This document shows positions 19,809 through 29,313 of a DNA stretch of 64,000 nucleotides, in pieces. Position 1 is the stretch's first letter. Each line of letters opens with the position of its first letter. The stretch covers positions 1 to 64,000 of the forward strand of contig JAJYSM010000009.1 in the NCBI GenBank assembly GCA_021793575.1. Direction: 5' to 3'. The notes beneath the pieces are model-generated. The model saw only the letters and a list, made by a program, of their open reading frames with translations, had not been told where the DNA came from and did no database searches. Source of the DNA: Pseudomonadota bacterium (GTDB lineage: Bacteria; Pseudomonadota; Gammaproteobacteria; Xanthomonadales; Rhodanobacteraceae). The position numbers and the translations under genes are program-made.

Positions 19809-20852
19809 TCAGGGCACCGCGACGATATTGCCGTCGATACCCAGTTTTGCCTTGATCTGGTCGTGCAACTGCTGCGCGTCGGCGCGCTGGGTCTGCGGGC
19901 CGGCACGCACGCGCCACAGCCGCTTGCCGCCGGCCTGCACCGAATCGACGAAGCCATCGAAACCGTTGGCGCGCAGCTTGTCGCGCAGCGCATTGGCGTC
20001 GCTCTGGCTGCTCATCGCGGCCAGCTGCACGGCCCAGCCGCCGGCCCTCGCCGCGCCCGACGCAGCGGGCGCGGCTGCGGCCGATGGCGTGCTGTCGACG
20101 CTGGCATCCTGCTGCAGCCGCGCGGGCACACCGGGGATCGACTGGGTGATCCTGAGTCGCGCCGCCTCGGCCGCGGTGCGCGTCTCGAACGGGCCGGCGA
20201 TCACCAACGTGCGCTGCTGGCCGGCCTGGCTCAGCGGATGGCCGCTGACCGGATAGCCCAGCGCGCGCACGCGGCGCTCCAGGTTCGCGGCACCGGCGGC
20301 GCTGGCGTAGGCGCTGAGGTTGAGCGTGTAGCTGCCGCGCGCCGCGCTGGCGGCAGGCGCCGCCGCGGCGGTCACCGGCGCGGGGCGCACAGCCGGCACC
20401 ACGGGCGTCGGCCGGGGTTTGGACGGGGTGGGTTTTGCGGCGATCGGGCTGCTGCCGGGCTTGGGCTGCATCGGGATCACCGGCTGGCTGGGCGAATCAC
20501 CCGATCCGGTGGTGACGCTGGTCGGCGCAAACTTCTGGCTGGCGCCGGCATCGGTCTGCACATCCGACGGGCGACGCGAGCCGATGTTCACGGTGGCCAG
20601 CCGGTCGCCCGAGCCGGGGATCACCGTGGCGTTCGGCTGGCCGGTGCTGGCGGCAGGGGCCGGCGTGCCCACGGCGGCGTCCGGTGTGAGGCTCATGGTG
20701 CGCGTTTGCAGATCGCCGCCCGGCGCCGGCGGAATGGCCAGGCTCACGCTCTGGTCGCCTCCGGCGGTGGGCGATTTGCCGGTAAAGATCATGGGCAGGA
20801 ACACGGCCGCCAGGATTAACAGGACGGCGGCTCCCAGCAGGCGTGTTTTCAA
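19809..20852 (-). CDS. DedD-like protein with two SPOR domains
   Basis: An inner-membrane protein with a short cytoplasmic start, one membrane segment (about residues 5-21), a long Pro/Ala/Ser-rich periplasmic linker, and two SPOR domains that bind denuded septal peptidoglycan. The last, GGWAVQLAAMSSQSDANALR ... WRVRAGP, is canonical; another SPOR-like domain precedes it (GSYTLNLSAYASAAGAANLE). E. coli DedD has one SPOR domain. The TTG at 20,852 is chosen because it gives the family start KTRLLGAAVLL and has GGAG seven bases upstream; an ATG at 20,873 would add MPPWSEV. Gene order folC-dedD-cvpA-purF matches E. coli. Confidence 0.88.
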   Translation of the reverse strand: MKTRLLGAAVLLILAAVFLPMIFTGKSPTAGGDQSVSLAIPPAPGGDLQTRTMSLTPDAAVGTPAPAASTGQPNATVIPGSGDRLATVNIGSRRPSDVQTDAGASQKFAPTSVTTGSGDSPSQPVIPMQPKPGSSPIAAKPTPSKPRPTPVVPAVRPAPVTAAAAPAASAARGSYTLNLSAYASAAGAANLERRVRALGYPVSGHPLSQAGQQRTLVIAGPFETRTAAEAARLRITQSIPGVPARLQQDASVDSTPSAAAAPAASGAARAGGWAVQLAAMSSQSDANALRDKLRANGFDGFVDSVQAGGKRLWRVRAGPQTQRADAQQLHDQIKAKLGIDGNIVAVP

Positions 20853-20940
20853 GACTTCGCTCCAGGGCGGCAAACGCGGCAGTGACCGCGGCGATTATAC
20901 CCGCCTGCGCCGCCGGCCATGACCGCAGCGGTCCGGTCGC

Positions 20941-22221
20941 TCAGGGCAGGCGTTCAGCGATCACCGCGGCGGCCACGAAGAATGAGCCGAACGCCAGGAT
21001 GCAGTCGCCCGGCGCGGTCGCCGCGCGCGCCGCCGCCAGCGCATCGGCGACATCAGCGTGCCTATCGAACGCGGCCTGCGGCAGCGTCTGCTGCAGGATC
21101 GTGCCGAGCGCCGCCGCGCTCAGCCCGCGCGGGGTGGCGTGCTGCAGCCCGGCCAGGTGCCAGTGCTGGATGCGCGCGCCCAGCGCGGCGATCACGCCGG
21201 CTACGTCCTTGTCCGCCAGCGCGCCGTATACCGCGTGCACGCGCGACGGTGGCTGCGCCTGCAGCCACTCGGCCAGCGCGCGCGCCGCCTGCGGGTTGTG
21301 GCCGACATCGACGATCAGCGGCGGGTCGCCGCCGAGCGACTGCAGCCGCGCTGGCGCACGCACCGCGCGCAGGCCGGCCACGATCGCGGCGAACCGGTCC
21401 CGTGGCGCCAGCGACCGGTCGCCTGCGAACAGCGCATGCAGCGCGGCCACCGCGGCCGCCGCATTGGCGAACTGCACCGGCGCGGCCAGCGCCGGATCCG
21501 GCAGCGCCATCGCGCTGCCGTCGCGGTGGTGCCAGTGCCAGCCGGTGGCGTGGCGCTCGGCGCTGAAATCGATTCCGATGCGCTCGACCCGGGCCGCGTG
21601 CGCCGCCAGCGCATCGAGCAGACCTGCCGGTGAATCAAGCTCGCCAACGATCACCGGCCGCCCTGCCCGCGCGATGCCGGCCTTCTCGCGGCCGATGCTG
21701 TCGCGATCCGGCCCCAGCCATTCCATGTGATCGAGGTCGACGGTGGTGATCACCGCCACGTCGGCGTCGATGATGTTGACCGCATCCAGCCGCCCGCCCA
21801 GCCCCACTTCCAGCAGCGCCACGTCAAGCGGCGCGCGGGCGAACAGATCCAGCGCGGCCAGCGCGCCGAACTCGAAATAGGTCAGCGGCGTGTCGCCGCG
21901 CGCCGCCTCGATCCGCTCGAACGCGCCGACCAGCGCGGCATCGTCGGCATCCGCGCCGTCGATGCGCACCCGCTCGTTGTAGGCCAGCAGGTGCGGCGAG
22001 GTGAAGGCGCCCACGCGCAGGTCGGCGGCGCGCAGCATCGCTTCCAGCAAGGCCACGGTGGAACCCTTGCCGTTGGTGCCGCCGACCGTGATCACCCGCC
22101 GCGCCGGCGCCGGCGCGCCCATCCGCTGCCACACCGTGCGCACGCGCTCGAGCCCCAGCTCGATGCTGCGCGGGTTGATGCGTTCCTGATACGCCAGCCA
22201 TTCGGCGAGGGTGCGGGACAT
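20941..22221 (-). CDS. folC: bifunctional folylpolyglutamate/dihydrofolate synthase
   Basis: Adds glutamate to dihydropteroate and to folates in an ATP-dependent ligation. The 426-aa Mur-ligase-type protein has the ATP loop VGGTNGKGSTV near residue 45, SPHLLAYNERVRIDG, YFEFGALAALDLFA, and DLDHMEWLG in the central domain; the C-terminal domain shows VDVGHNPQAARAL. The ATG at 22,221 gives the normal N-terminus; an upstream in-frame start would be non-homologous. It lies 67 bp before the DedD-like gene and starts the conserved folC-dedD-cvpA-purF group. Confidence 0.97.
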   Translation of the reverse strand: MSRTLAEWLAYQERINPRSIELGLERVRTVWQRMGAPAPARRVITVGGTNGKGSTVALLEAMLRAADLRVGAFTSPHLLAYNERVRIDGADADDAALVGAFERIEAARGDTPLTYFEFGALAALDLFARAPLDVALLEVGLGGRLDAVNIIDADVAVITTVDLDHMEWLGPDRDSIGREKAGIARAGRPVIVGELDSPAGLLDALAAHAARVERIGIDFSAERHATGWHWHHRDGSAMALPDPALAAPVQFANAAAAVAALHALFAGDRSLAPRDRFAAIVAGLRAVRAPARLQSLGGDPPLIVDVGHNPQAARALAEWLQAQPPSRVHAVYGALADKDVAGVIAALGARIQHWHLAGLQHATPRGLSAAALGTILQQTLPQAAFDRHADVADALAAARAATAPGDCILAFGSFFVAAAVIAERLP

Positions 22222-22294
22222 GGGTGACTTCGTGTGGGTATGGGCGACTCGGGCAGAAAAGCTTAAGGCATCCCTGCCCGGCGATGGATCGTCC

Positions 22295-24877
22295 TCACGC
22301 GGGCCGATCACCGCCCAGCGGCACGTGGCGCAGCCGCAGCGCGTTGCTGACCACCGACACCGAGCTCAGGCTCATCGCCAGCGCCGCCACCATCGGCGAC
22401 AGCATCAGGCCCAGCCACGGATACAGCACGCCGGCCGCCAGCGGGATGCCCACCGCGTTGTAGATGAAGGCGAAAAACAGGTTCTGGTGGATGTTGCGCA
22501 CGGTGGCGCGCGACAGCGTCCGCGCCCGCGCGATGGCGCCGAGATCGCCCTTGACCAGGGTGACCTGCGCGCTTTCCATCGCCACGTCGGTGCCGCTGCC
22601 CATCGCAATGCCGACATCCGCCGCCGCCAGCGCCGGCGCATCGTTGATGCCGTCGCCGGCCATCGCCACGCGGCGACCCTCGGCCTTCAGCGACGCGACC
22701 ACCGCCGCCTTGTCGGCCGGCGACACGTCGGCATGCACCTCGTCGATGCCCAGCTCGCGCGCCACCGCCTGCGCGGTGGTGGCGTTGTCACCGGTGAGCA
22801 TCACGATGCGCAAGCCGTCGCGATGCAGCGCCGCGATCACCTTGGCCGTATCCGGCTTGATGCGGTCGGCCACCGCCAGCAGTCCGGCCAGCGCGCCGTC
22901 GACGGCGAGAAACATCACCGTGGCGCCATCGCCGCGCAGCTGCTCGGCCTGCGTCGAGGCCTGCGCGTCGGGCGCGATGTCCAGCTCCTGCAGCAGCCGC
23001 GCGTTGCCCAGCGCCACCGCGCTGCCGTCGACGCGGCCCTGCACGCCGCGCCCGGTCAGCGTGCGGAAGTCGTCTACCTTGGGCAAGGTCTCGCCAGCAG
23101 CGGCGTTGACGATCGCGCGCGCCAGCGGATGCTCGCTCGGCTGCTCCAGCGCGGCGGCCAGCTGCAGCAGGCGCTCGCGCGGCAGCGCGCCAAGTACGAC
23201 CACCTGCTGCAGCGCGGGCTTGCCCTCGGTCAGCGTGCCGGTCTTGTCCAGCACCAGCGTGTCGATGTCGCGCAGCGCCTCGATCGCGCCGGCGTCCTTG
23301 AACAGCACGCCGTGCTGCGCGCCGCGACCGCTGGCGACCATGATCGAGATCGGCGTGGCCAGCCCCAGCGCGCAGGGACAGGCGATGATCAGCACCGACA
23401 CCGCCGCGATCAGTGCGTGCGCCAGCTTCGGATCGGGCCCCAGCCACGCCCACGCGGCGAACGCCAGCACGGCGCTGGCCACCACCGCCGGCACGAACCA
23501 CGCGGCCACCTTGTCGGCGACGCGCTGCAGCGGCGCGCGGCTGCGCTGGGCCTGCGCCACCATCGCCACGATCTGCGCCAGCATCGTCTGCGCGCCGACC
23601 CGCTCCGCGCGCATCGTGAGCGCGCCGTCCTGATTGAGCGTGCCGCCGGTGAGCTTGTCGTCTTTCTGCTTGGCCACCGGCATCGGCTCGCCGGTGAGCA
23701 TTGACTCATCCACGTGGCTTGCGCCGTCGGTCACCACGCCATCGACCGGCACCTTCTCGCCGGGACGCACGCGCAGGGTGTCGCCGCTGCGCACCGCGTC
23801 CAGCGCCACTTCGGACTCGCTGCCATCCGCACCCAGACGGTGCGCCGTCTTCGGCGCCAGCCCGAGCAGGGCCTTCAGCGCCGCGCCGGTGCGGCGGCGC
23901 GCGCGCAGTTCCAGGAAATCGCCCAGCGTGACCAGGGTGACGATCACCGCCGCCGATTCAAAATACACCGCGACGTGGGCGTGCATGTCGCGGAAGCTGG
24001 CCGGAAACAGGCCAGGCGCCAGGAACGCCACCGCGCTGTAGACCCAAGCCACGCCGGTGCCCAGCGCGATCAGCGTGTACATGTTCGGGTTCCACGGCCG
24101 CAGCGAACGCCAGCCGCGCTGGAAGAACGGCGCCCCGCCCCACAGCACCACCACGCTGCCCAGCAGCGCCTCGATCCAGCCGCTGATGCGATCCCACGGC
24201 ATGGGCAGCTGCCAGCCGAACAGGTGCGGCCCCATTGCCAGCGCGAACACCGGCACGGTGAGTGCGGCCAGCGTCCGGAAGCGGCGCGTCATCGCGCGCA
24301 GCTCGCCGCCGTCGTCGGCGTCCGCGCTGGGCAGCATCGGCTCCAGCGCCATGCCGCAGATCGGGCAGTGGCCGGGGCCGACCTGCTGTATCTGCGGATG
24401 CATCGGGCAGGTGTAGAGGGTGCCGGCCGCCACCGCTGGTGCCGCCGCGGTGGCCTCGCCAAGATACTTTGCCGGCTCGGCGACAAACTTCTCGCGGCAG
24501 CGCGCCGCGCAGAAATAGTACGTGTGGCCGGCATGCCCGGCCTGCTGCGTGGCCGTATGCGGGTCCACCGTCATGCCGCAGACCGGATCCCTCACCGCGT
24601 TCACGCCGGTCGCGAGTGCGTGCGGCTCATGCGCGGGCGGTGCCGGCTTGGCGCAACAGCCGCCCATCGCCACCGGCGCCGCGGACAGATACGCGGCGGG
24701 TGAAGCCACGAACTTCGCCTTGCAGCCGGCGCAGCAGAAATGGAACATCTGGCCCGCATGCACGGCGCTGTGTCTGGCCGTGGCCGGATCGACCCGCATG
24801 CCGCAGACCGGATCGGTGGCGGAAGCCGCCGGCGCCGGCGGGCCGCCCTGGCAGCAGGAGCCTTGTTCGCTGTTCAT
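22295..24877 (-). CDS. copper/silver-exporting P1B-type ATPase with YHS-type metal-binding N-terminus
   Basis: An 860-aa inner-membrane ATPase that pumps Cu+ or Ag+ out of the cytosol. The N-terminus has no CxxC HMA domain. It carries instead two YHS domains (DPVCGMRVD at ~22 and DPVCGMTVD at ~95, each with a C-x2/3-C pair) and a heavy-metal-binding segment (YTCPMHPQ ... [10 protein letters not shown] at ~155-180). The ATPase core is complete: TGEPMPV, membrane CPC motif ([12 protein letters not shown], about residue 500), DKTGT phosphorylation site (about 545), SEHPLARAI, and [10 protein letters not shown]. The ATG at 24,877 overlaps the stop of the MerR-type regulator by 4 nt, so the pair forms one metal-induced operon. 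Confidence 0.94.
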   Translation of the reverse strand: MNSEQGSCCQGGPPAPAASATDPVCGMRVDPATARHSAVHAGQMFHFCCAGCKAKFVASPAAYLSAAPVAMGGCCAKPAPPAHEPHALATGVNAVRDPVCGMTVDPHTATQQAGHAGHTYYFCAARCREKFVAEPAKYLGEATAAAPAVAAGTLYTCPMHPQIQQVGPGHCPICGMALEPMLPSADADDGGELRAMTRRFRTLAALTVPVFALAMGPHLFGWQLPMPWDRISGWIEALLGSVVVLWGGAPFFQRGWRSLRPWNPNMYTLIALGTGVAWVYSAVAFLAPGLFPASFRDMHAHVAVYFESAAVIVTLVTLGDFLELRARRRTGAALKALLGLAPKTAHRLGADGSESEVALDAVRSGDTLRVRPGEKVPVDGVVTDGASHVDESMLTGEPMPVAKQKDDKLTGGTLNQDGALTMRAERVGAQTMLAQIVAMVAQAQRSRAPLQRVADKVAAWFVPAVVASAVLAFAAWAWLGPDPKLAHALIAAVSVLIIACPCALGLATPISIMVASGRGAQHGVLFKDAGAIEALRDIDTLVLDKTGTLTEGKPALQQVVVLGALPRERLLQLAAALEQPSEHPLARAIVNAAAGETLPKVDDFRTLTGRGVQGRVDGSAVALGNARLLQELDIAPDAQASTQAEQLRGDGATVMFLAVDGALAGLLAVADRIKPDTAKVIAALHRDGLRIVMLTGDNATTAQAVARELGIDEVHADVSPADKAAVVASLKAEGRRVAMAGDGINDAPALAAADVGIAMGSGTDVAMESAQVTLVKGDLGAIARARTLSRATVRNIHQNLFFAFIYNAVGIPLAAGVLYPWLGLMLSPMVAALAMSLSSVSVVSNALRLRHVPLGGDRPA

Positions 24878-25299
24878 GACGTCACCTCGGTATCGTTGAG
24901 TGCGCGCAGGATCGGGCACTGCTCCGGCGCACCGTGGCCGGGGCAGACCCGGATCAGCTGTGCCAGCCCGTCGCGCACCCGCTGCAGCTCGGCCATGCGC
25001 GCGTCGATCGCCGCCAGCCGGTGCTGCGCGCGCTGCTTCACCGCCTTCACGCCCAGCTGGCGATCGTGCGACAGCGCCAGCAGCTCGCGGATCTCCTCCA
25101 GCGTGAAGCCGAGCTGCTTGGCGCGGCGGATGAAGCGCAGCTGCGCGATCGCGCCCTCGCCGTAACTTCGATAGCCCGAGGCGCGACGCTGCGGCGCGGG
25201 CAGCAGGCCCTCGCGCTCGTAGTAACGAATGGTGTCGATCGGCACGCCGACGCGCTTGGCGACGGCACCGATGGTGAGGGAGTGGACGAGTGCGTTCAT
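24874..25299 (-). CDS. MerR-family heavy-metal regulator (CueR-like)
   Basis: A 141-aa MerR activator that bends the operator DNA when metal binds. The winged helix is at residues 8-45 ([26 protein letters not shown]), the dimer coiled coil at ~80-112, and the metal loop [12 protein letters not shown] at ~119-130, with Cys spaced eight residues apart rather than seven as in E. coli CueR. At the position of CueR Ser77 / ZntR Cys79 a Val appears to align, favouring a monovalent metal such as Cu+. It lies upstream of and overlapping the copper ATPase. The predicted -10 box ends six bases before the ATG, so the message may be leaderless. Confidence 0.92.
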   Translation of the reverse strand: MNALVHSLTIGAVAKRVGVPIDTIRYYEREGLLPAPQRRASGYRSYGEGAIAQLRFIRRAKQLGFTLEEIRELLALSHDRQLGVKAVKQRAQHRLAAIDARMAELQRVRDGLAQLIRVCPGHGAPEQCPILRALNDTEVTS

Positions 25300-25305
25300 G
25301 GCGCC

Positions 25306-25337
25306 AGTCTAGACCCTTGATAGAGGTCCAGAGTCAA
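25306..25337 (-). promoter_or_regulatory. MerR-type promoter/operator for the regulator-copper ATPase operon
   Basis: On the minus strand -35 TTGACT (25,337-25,332) and -10 TAGACT (25,311-25,306) are 20 bp apart; reading CTAGAC as the -10 makes it 19. Such long spacers are the hallmark of MerR-family promoters. The spacer holds an imperfect dyad, CTGGACC ... GGGTCTAG. The -10 ends six bases before the regulator ATG. Confidence 0.7.
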
Positions 25338-25339
25338 GC

Positions 25340-25359
25340 GCCCGCACGATCGTGCGGGC
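25340..25359. repeat. perfect 20-bp palindrome GCCCGCACGATCGTGCGGGC
   Basis: A fully self-complementary 20-mer adjoining the -35 of the metal operon, in the 252-bp gap before the GH39 gene. It has no loop and no T-run, so it is more like a protein-binding site than a terminator. Nothing else in 25,360-25,551 stands out. Confidence 0.85.
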
Positions 25360-25551
25360 CGGAAGCCTGTCGGGCCAGCGCGCCGGGTCATGCCGACGCT
25401 GCCGCGGCGCCAGCGCATCACCACGCATACACGGCGCCGCGGCGAGGATGCCTGGTGATGCGCGAGCAACCGCGGAGCCGCCCTGCGCGGGGCCGCTGAT
25501 GCCGGCATCGAATCCCCTCCCCATCCACCGACGCAGCAGGAACGATCGAGC

Positions 25552-26985
25552 ATGAGCGCAACCTTCACTGGCGATCTCGACGGCAAGGCCACCCCGTTGC
25601 CGCATTTCTGGGAGCACACGGTGGGCAGCGGCCACGCCACGCTGGCCCTGCGCGCCGACTGGCAGGCGCAGCTGCGGCGCGCGCACGACGAACTCGGCAT
25701 GCGCCACGTGCGCTTCCACGGCATCCTGTGCGACGACATGGGCACGCTGATCTGCCAGAGCGACGAGCTGCTTTATTCCTTCTTCAACGCCGACCAGATC
25801 TTCGACTTTCTGCTGTCGATCGGCATGAAGCCCTTCGTCGAACTGAGCTTCATGCCCTCGGCGCTGTCCTCCAGCGGCCAGACGATCTTCCACTACCGGG
25901 CCAACGTCAGCGCGCCGAAGGATCTGGCGCAGTGGTCGGTGCTGATCCACAAGCTGGTCAGCCACTGGGTCGATCGCTACGGCCTCGACGAGGTGCGGCA
26001 GTGGTTCTTCGAGGTCTGGAACGAACCCAACCTCACCGCGTTCGGCAGCGGCAGCCAGAGCGACTATTTCGCGCTGTACCGCTACACCGTCGAGGCGATC
26101 AAGACCGTGGACAGCGCGCTGCAGGTCGGCGGTCCGGCCACGGCAGACAACGCGTGGGTCACCGATTTCCTCGATTTCTGCACCACCAACGCGCTGCCGG
26201 CCGACTTCGTCAGCACCCATCACTATCCGACCGATTCGTTCGGCCAGCCGGGCGACGACACCGTAACCCAGCTGGCGGAAAGCACGCGCAGCGCGCTGCG
26301 CGAGGAGGCGCGCGCGGTGCGCAAGCAGGCCGGCACGCTGCCGCTGTACTACACCGAGTGGTGCACGTCATCGAATCCGCGCGACCCGATGCATGACGAT
26401 CCCTACGCCGCCGCGTTCATCGTCAAGACCGTGCTTGAGGCCAACGGCCTGATGCAGGGCTACAGCTACTGGACGTTCTCGGACATCTTCGAGGAAAACT
26501 ATTTCCCCTCCGTACCCTTCCACGGCGGCTTCGGCCTGCTGAACATCCACGGCATCGCCAAACCGGCTTACCGCGCCTTCGAACTGCTGCATGGCCTGGG
26601 CAGCGCGCTGATGCCGGTGCAAGGCACGCACCCCACGGTCGACGCATGGCTGGTCCGCGGCGAAAAATCGGCCGCGGTCGTGCTCACGAATTTCGCGCTG
26701 CCGCGCCATCCGATCGCGAACGAAACGGTGTCGTTCACGCTCACCAGGGGCGCCAGCCAGGCTTCCGGCTCGCTGCAGCGGATCGACCTGGAACATGCCA
26801 ACGCCAAGCGTCGCTGGGAACAGATGGGCAAGCCCGACTACCTCAGCGCAGCGCTGGTCGACGAATTGCACGAGGTGTCGAAACTGCAGACCGAGCCGCT
26901 GCAGTTCGCCGACACGGGTGGCAGCCATCTGATCGAACTGGAGCTGCCGCCGCAATCGGTGGCGGTGATCCACTTCGACTGCTGA
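25552..26985 (+). CDS. glycoside hydrolase family 39 (beta-xylosidase-like), cytoplasmic
   Basis: A 477-aa (alpha/beta)8-barrel glycosidase. Clan A landmarks are visible: acid/base Glu158 in FEVWNEPNL and nucleophile Glu269 in YYTEW, with STHHYPTD between them. The N-terminal RHVRFHGIL and C-terminal HGGFGLLN ... KPAYRAFELL segments match GH39 xylan 1,4-beta-xylosidases. A beta-sandwich follows the barrel. No signal peptide, so it acts on sugars already imported. Specificity (xyloside, iduronide or other) cannot be read from the sequence. It opens the sugar-oxidation island and converges with the VOC gene. Confidence 0.88.
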   Translation: MSATFTGDLDGKATPLPHFWEHTVGSGHATLALRADWQAQLRRAHDELGMRHVRFHGILCDDMGTLICQSDELLYSFFNADQIFDFLLSIGMKPFVELSFMPSALSSSGQTIFHYRANVSAPKDLAQWSVLIHKLVSHWVDRYGLDEVRQWFFEVWNEPNLTAFGSGSQSDYFALYRYTVEAIKTVDSALQVGGPATADNAWVTDFLDFCTTNALPADFVSTHHYPTDSFGQPGDDTVTQLAESTRSALREEARAVRKQAGTLPLYYTEWCTSSNPRDPMHDDPYAAAFIVKTVLEANGLMQGYSYWTFSDIFEENYFPSVPFHGGFGLLNIHGIAKPAYRAFELLHGLGSALMPVQGTHPTVDAWLVRGEKSAAVVLTNFALPRHPIANETVSFTLTRGASQASGSLQRIDLEHANAKRRWEQMGKPDYLSAALVDELHEVSKLQTEPLQFADTGGSHLIELELPPQSVAVIHFDC

Positions 26986-27007
26986 AGTTGCGCCTGTCGC
27001 CTGTCAC

Positions 27008-27067
27008 CCTTCGACTTCGCTTCGCTACGCTCAGGGCGAACGAGCGATGGGCGATGAGCGATGGGCG
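27008..27067. repeat. dispersed repeat CCCTTCGACTTCGC...GGGCGAACG plus short tandem repeat
   Basis: Positions 27,008-27,042 carry a dispersed motif of the type found in many proteobacterial intergenic spaces, with CCTTCG and CGAACG arms. Directly after it a 14-mer GAGCGATGGGCGAT is repeated (27,042-27,055, and the first 12 bases at 27,056-27,067). It fills the gap between two convergent genes. Confidence 0.6.
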
Positions 27068-27082
27068 CAGTTTGCGGCCATC

Positions 27083-27964
27083 TCAACCCGCTGCAACGAT
27101 CAGCAGCCGATGGCCGTCGGGATCGGCCAGCGCCTGCGGCTCGCGCGCGCAGGATGGCCTGATGGACATGCCGTGCGCCTGCCATAGCAACCGCGTTGCC
27201 GCGATGTCGCTGTCGCGCACCGGGATGGGTGCGCGTCGCTGCATGCGCCGATAGCACAGCAGCTCCAGGTGCGGCGTGGCCTGCTCCGCGGCCAGCGCGG
27301 TCACCTCGACCTGCGGCTCGGGCAGGCCATCGAGGCTGGCCTGCTCCGCGCCGGCATTCGTCGAAGCGCCCGTCACGCGCAGCCCCAGCGCCTGATAGAA
27401 AGCCATGCTGCGTGCGCCGTCGGACACGCTGATCGCCGAATGGTCGATGCCGAGGCATGGATCGGTGCCGGACGCGCGCTGCCAGTAATCCGGCAGCGTG
27501 GCCGCCGGAAAAGCCAGCAGTTCCAGCGGATGGCCTTCCGGATCGCGAAACTTGAAAGCGGTCACCCCGCCGGAGCTGGCCGGCAGCCGCTGCGGACCGT
27601 GCTCCGAAATGGCCGTCCATCCACCGGCCGCCGACAAGCGGCGCAAAGCCTCGTCCATGTCGCTCACGACCACCGCGCAATGCTGGAACAGCAGATCCGA
27701 GGCCAGCGTGTCGGCAGGATACGGCCGCCCGGGATGCGCAAACTGCAGCAGCTCGATGCGCTGGGAGCCCAGCTCCAGCGTGATGCTCAGCGCCCCGCCC
27801 GCCACCCCCATCGCTGCCGTGAAAGCGGCGCCCGCGCGATGCGCCAGCGCCAGTCGCCGGCAGCCCAGCGCCTCCTCGTAAAACGTCGCCAGCCGCTCGG
27901 CATCGCGGCTGATCAGGATGCAACGCAAGAGCCGGCACAGCTGCGGCGAGCCGCTGGCCGTCAC
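27083..27964 (-). CDS. two-domain VOC (glyoxalase/dioxygenase-fold) protein
   Basis: A 293-aa protein made of two vicinal-oxygen-chelate domains. The first begins LRCILISRDAERLATFYEEA and ends FRDPEGHPLELLAF; the second begins IDHSAISVSDGARSMAFYQA and ends LADPDGHRLLIV. Possible metal ligands are the His/Glu of these strands. Function could be an isomerase, lyase or binding protein for an oxidised sugar; not determinable. The GTG at 27,964 is chosen because it overlaps the lactonase stop (GTGA), as in the other junctions of this operon, and the fold starts soon after. Confidence 0.8.
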   Translation of the reverse strand: MTASGSPQLCRLLRCILISRDAERLATFYEEALGCRRLALAHRAGAAFTAAMGVAGGALSITLELGSQRIELLQFAHPGRPYPADTLASDLLFQHCAVVVSDMDEALRRLSAAGGWTAISEHGPQRLPASSGGVTAFKFRDPEGHPLELLAFPAATLPDYWQRASGTDPCLGIDHSAISVSDGARSMAFYQALGLRVTGASTNAGAEQASLDGLPEPQVEVTALAAEQATPHLELLCYRRMQRRAPIPVRDSDIAATRLLWQAHGMSIRPSCAREPQALADPDGHRLLIVAAG

Positions 27965-28863
27965 CACCGCAAGGCACCACGTCGATTCAGGAAGATCGCG
28001 TACAGCGTGTGCGAGCCGCCGATGAACAGGCGATCGCGCCGCGGTCCGCCGAAGGTGAGGTTCGACACCCGGTACGGCACCAGCAGCTTGCCCAGCAGCC
28101 GCCCGTCGGGGGCGATGCAATGCACGCCATCGGCCGCGCTCGCCCACAGGTTGCCATCCTCGTCGACGCACAGGCCATCGGCATAGCCGGGCGCGACCTT
28201 GTGGAAGATGCCACCGCCGCTCAGCGTGCCATCGGCGGCGACATCGAACGCGCGGATGTATTGCCGCGCATCGTCGCGCGTCTGATCGCCGGTTTCGCTC
28301 ACATACAGCCGGCGCTCGTCCGGTGAAAACGCCAGGCCGTTGGGGCCGTCAAAATCGTCTGCCATTTGCGTGAGCTGGCCCGAGGCCGGATCGAGCCGAT
28401 ACAGCGCCGGCGGCTGCTCGGAGGGCTGGCGGCCACCTTCGTAGTCGGTCTGGATGCCGTACAGCGGATCGGTGAACCAGATCGAGCCGTCCGACTTCAC
28501 CGTCACGTCGTTCGGCGCGTTGAGCCGACGCCCCGCATGCCGATCGATCAGCAGGCTCAGGCTGCCGTCGAGCTCGGTGCGGTAGAGGCAGCGATCGCGA
28601 TGCGAACAGGAAATCAGCCGACCCTGCCGATCGCGGCACTGGCCGTTGGCGTAGTGCGACGGCGCGCGATAGACCGACACCCCGGCATCCTCGATCCAGC
28701 GCAGGGTGCAGTTGCGCGGCAGATCCTGAAACAGCAGGCAGCCGGCGTCACCCATCCACACCAGCCCCTCGATCCAGCGGAAGCCGCCGGCGAGTTCCTC
28801 CAGCGTGGCGTTGGCCAGCAGGTAATGCGCAAAAACCGGATCGACGATCTCGACGCCGTCCAT
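27961..28863 (-). CDS. SMP-30/gluconolactonase-family lactonase
   Basis: A 300-aa six-bladed beta-propeller that hydrolyses sugar lactones to acids. Family marks include the metal-site Glu in WIEGLVW, NAPNDVTVKSDGSIWFTDP with Asn and Asp ligands, FDGPNGLAFSPDE, and GYADGLCVDEDGNLW near residue 230. Length is normal; no signal peptide. It lies 6 bp after the cupin-like gene and overlaps the VOC gene by 4 nt. A glucose-1-dehydrogenase-like SDR is encoded divergently about 1.1 kb away, so this enzyme is a natural candidate to open the lactone it produces. Confidence 0.92.
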   Translation of the reverse strand: MDGVEIVDPVFAHYLLANATLEELAGGFRWIEGLVWMGDAGCLLFQDLPRNCTLRWIEDAGVSVYRAPSHYANGQCRDRQGRLISCSHRDRCLYRTELDGSLSLLIDRHAGRRLNAPNDVTVKSDGSIWFTDPLYGIQTDYEGGRQPSEQPPALYRLDPASGQLTQMADDFDGPNGLAFSPDERRLYVSETGDQTRDDARQYIRAFDVAADGTLSGGGIFHKVAPGYADGLCVDEDGNLWASAADGVHCIAPDGRLLGKLLVPYRVSNLTFGGPRRDRLFIGGSHTLYAIFLNRRGALRW

Positions 28864-28869
28864 CGCCGA

Positions 28870-29313
28870 TCACCGGAAACCGCAGGGCGATGCGGGCGCC
28901 AGCGCATCGTCAAGCTGGATCACCAACAGCACCGCCGGCACGTCACCCAGCGTGCCGGAACGGTGACCCTTGCGTCCGTCCACCTCGCGACAAGCCTGAT
29001 CGCCGCCGAACGACCATTCGCCGGCAGCCATCTCCGTCCGCACGCCGTCCATCGACTCGACAAACCAGCGTCCTGCCAGCGGCACGATCCACTGCGGCTT
29101 CGGGTTCTCGTGCCACTCGCCGATCCAGCCGACCGGCTGCACCGTCAGCAGCATCGTCATCGCGCCGTGCCGCGGCTTGCCCTGCCACTGCGGCGCGGCC
29201 GGCGGCTGCATGGATTTCATGGCGAATTCGGTCATGGCGCAGCGCCGCTGGCGGCTCACGCCATCGGCGTCGGTCCACAGATGCCAGTAAGGCACGCTCG
29301 GCTGGTCAGTCAT
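28870..29313 (-). CDS. small cupin-like protein
   Basis: A 147-aa soluble protein with a cupin-type beta-barrel pattern: GEWHENPKPQWIVPLAGRWFVES followed by MAAGEWSFGGD and GHRSGTLGD. His residues in WHENP and GHRSG are possible metal ligands. Proteins of this length and pattern occur beside SMP-30 and SDR genes, but no activity is established. Overlaps the DoxX-like stop by 4 nt (ATGA) and precedes the lactonase by 6 bp, so it is tightly coupled to both. Confidence 0.72.
   Translation of the reverse strand: MTDQPSVPYWHLWTDADGVSRQRRCAMTEFAMKSMQPPAAPQWQGKPRHGAMTMLLTVQPVGWIGEWHENPKPQWIVPLAGRWFVESMDGVRTEMAAGEWSFGGDQACREVDGRKGHRSGTLGDVPAVLLVIQLDDALAPASPCGFR

Noticed and set aside
22252-22280. 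terminator between folC and the copper ATPase (GGGCAG...CTGCCC)
   Set aside because: Only six pairs with a 17-nt loop and no T-run.
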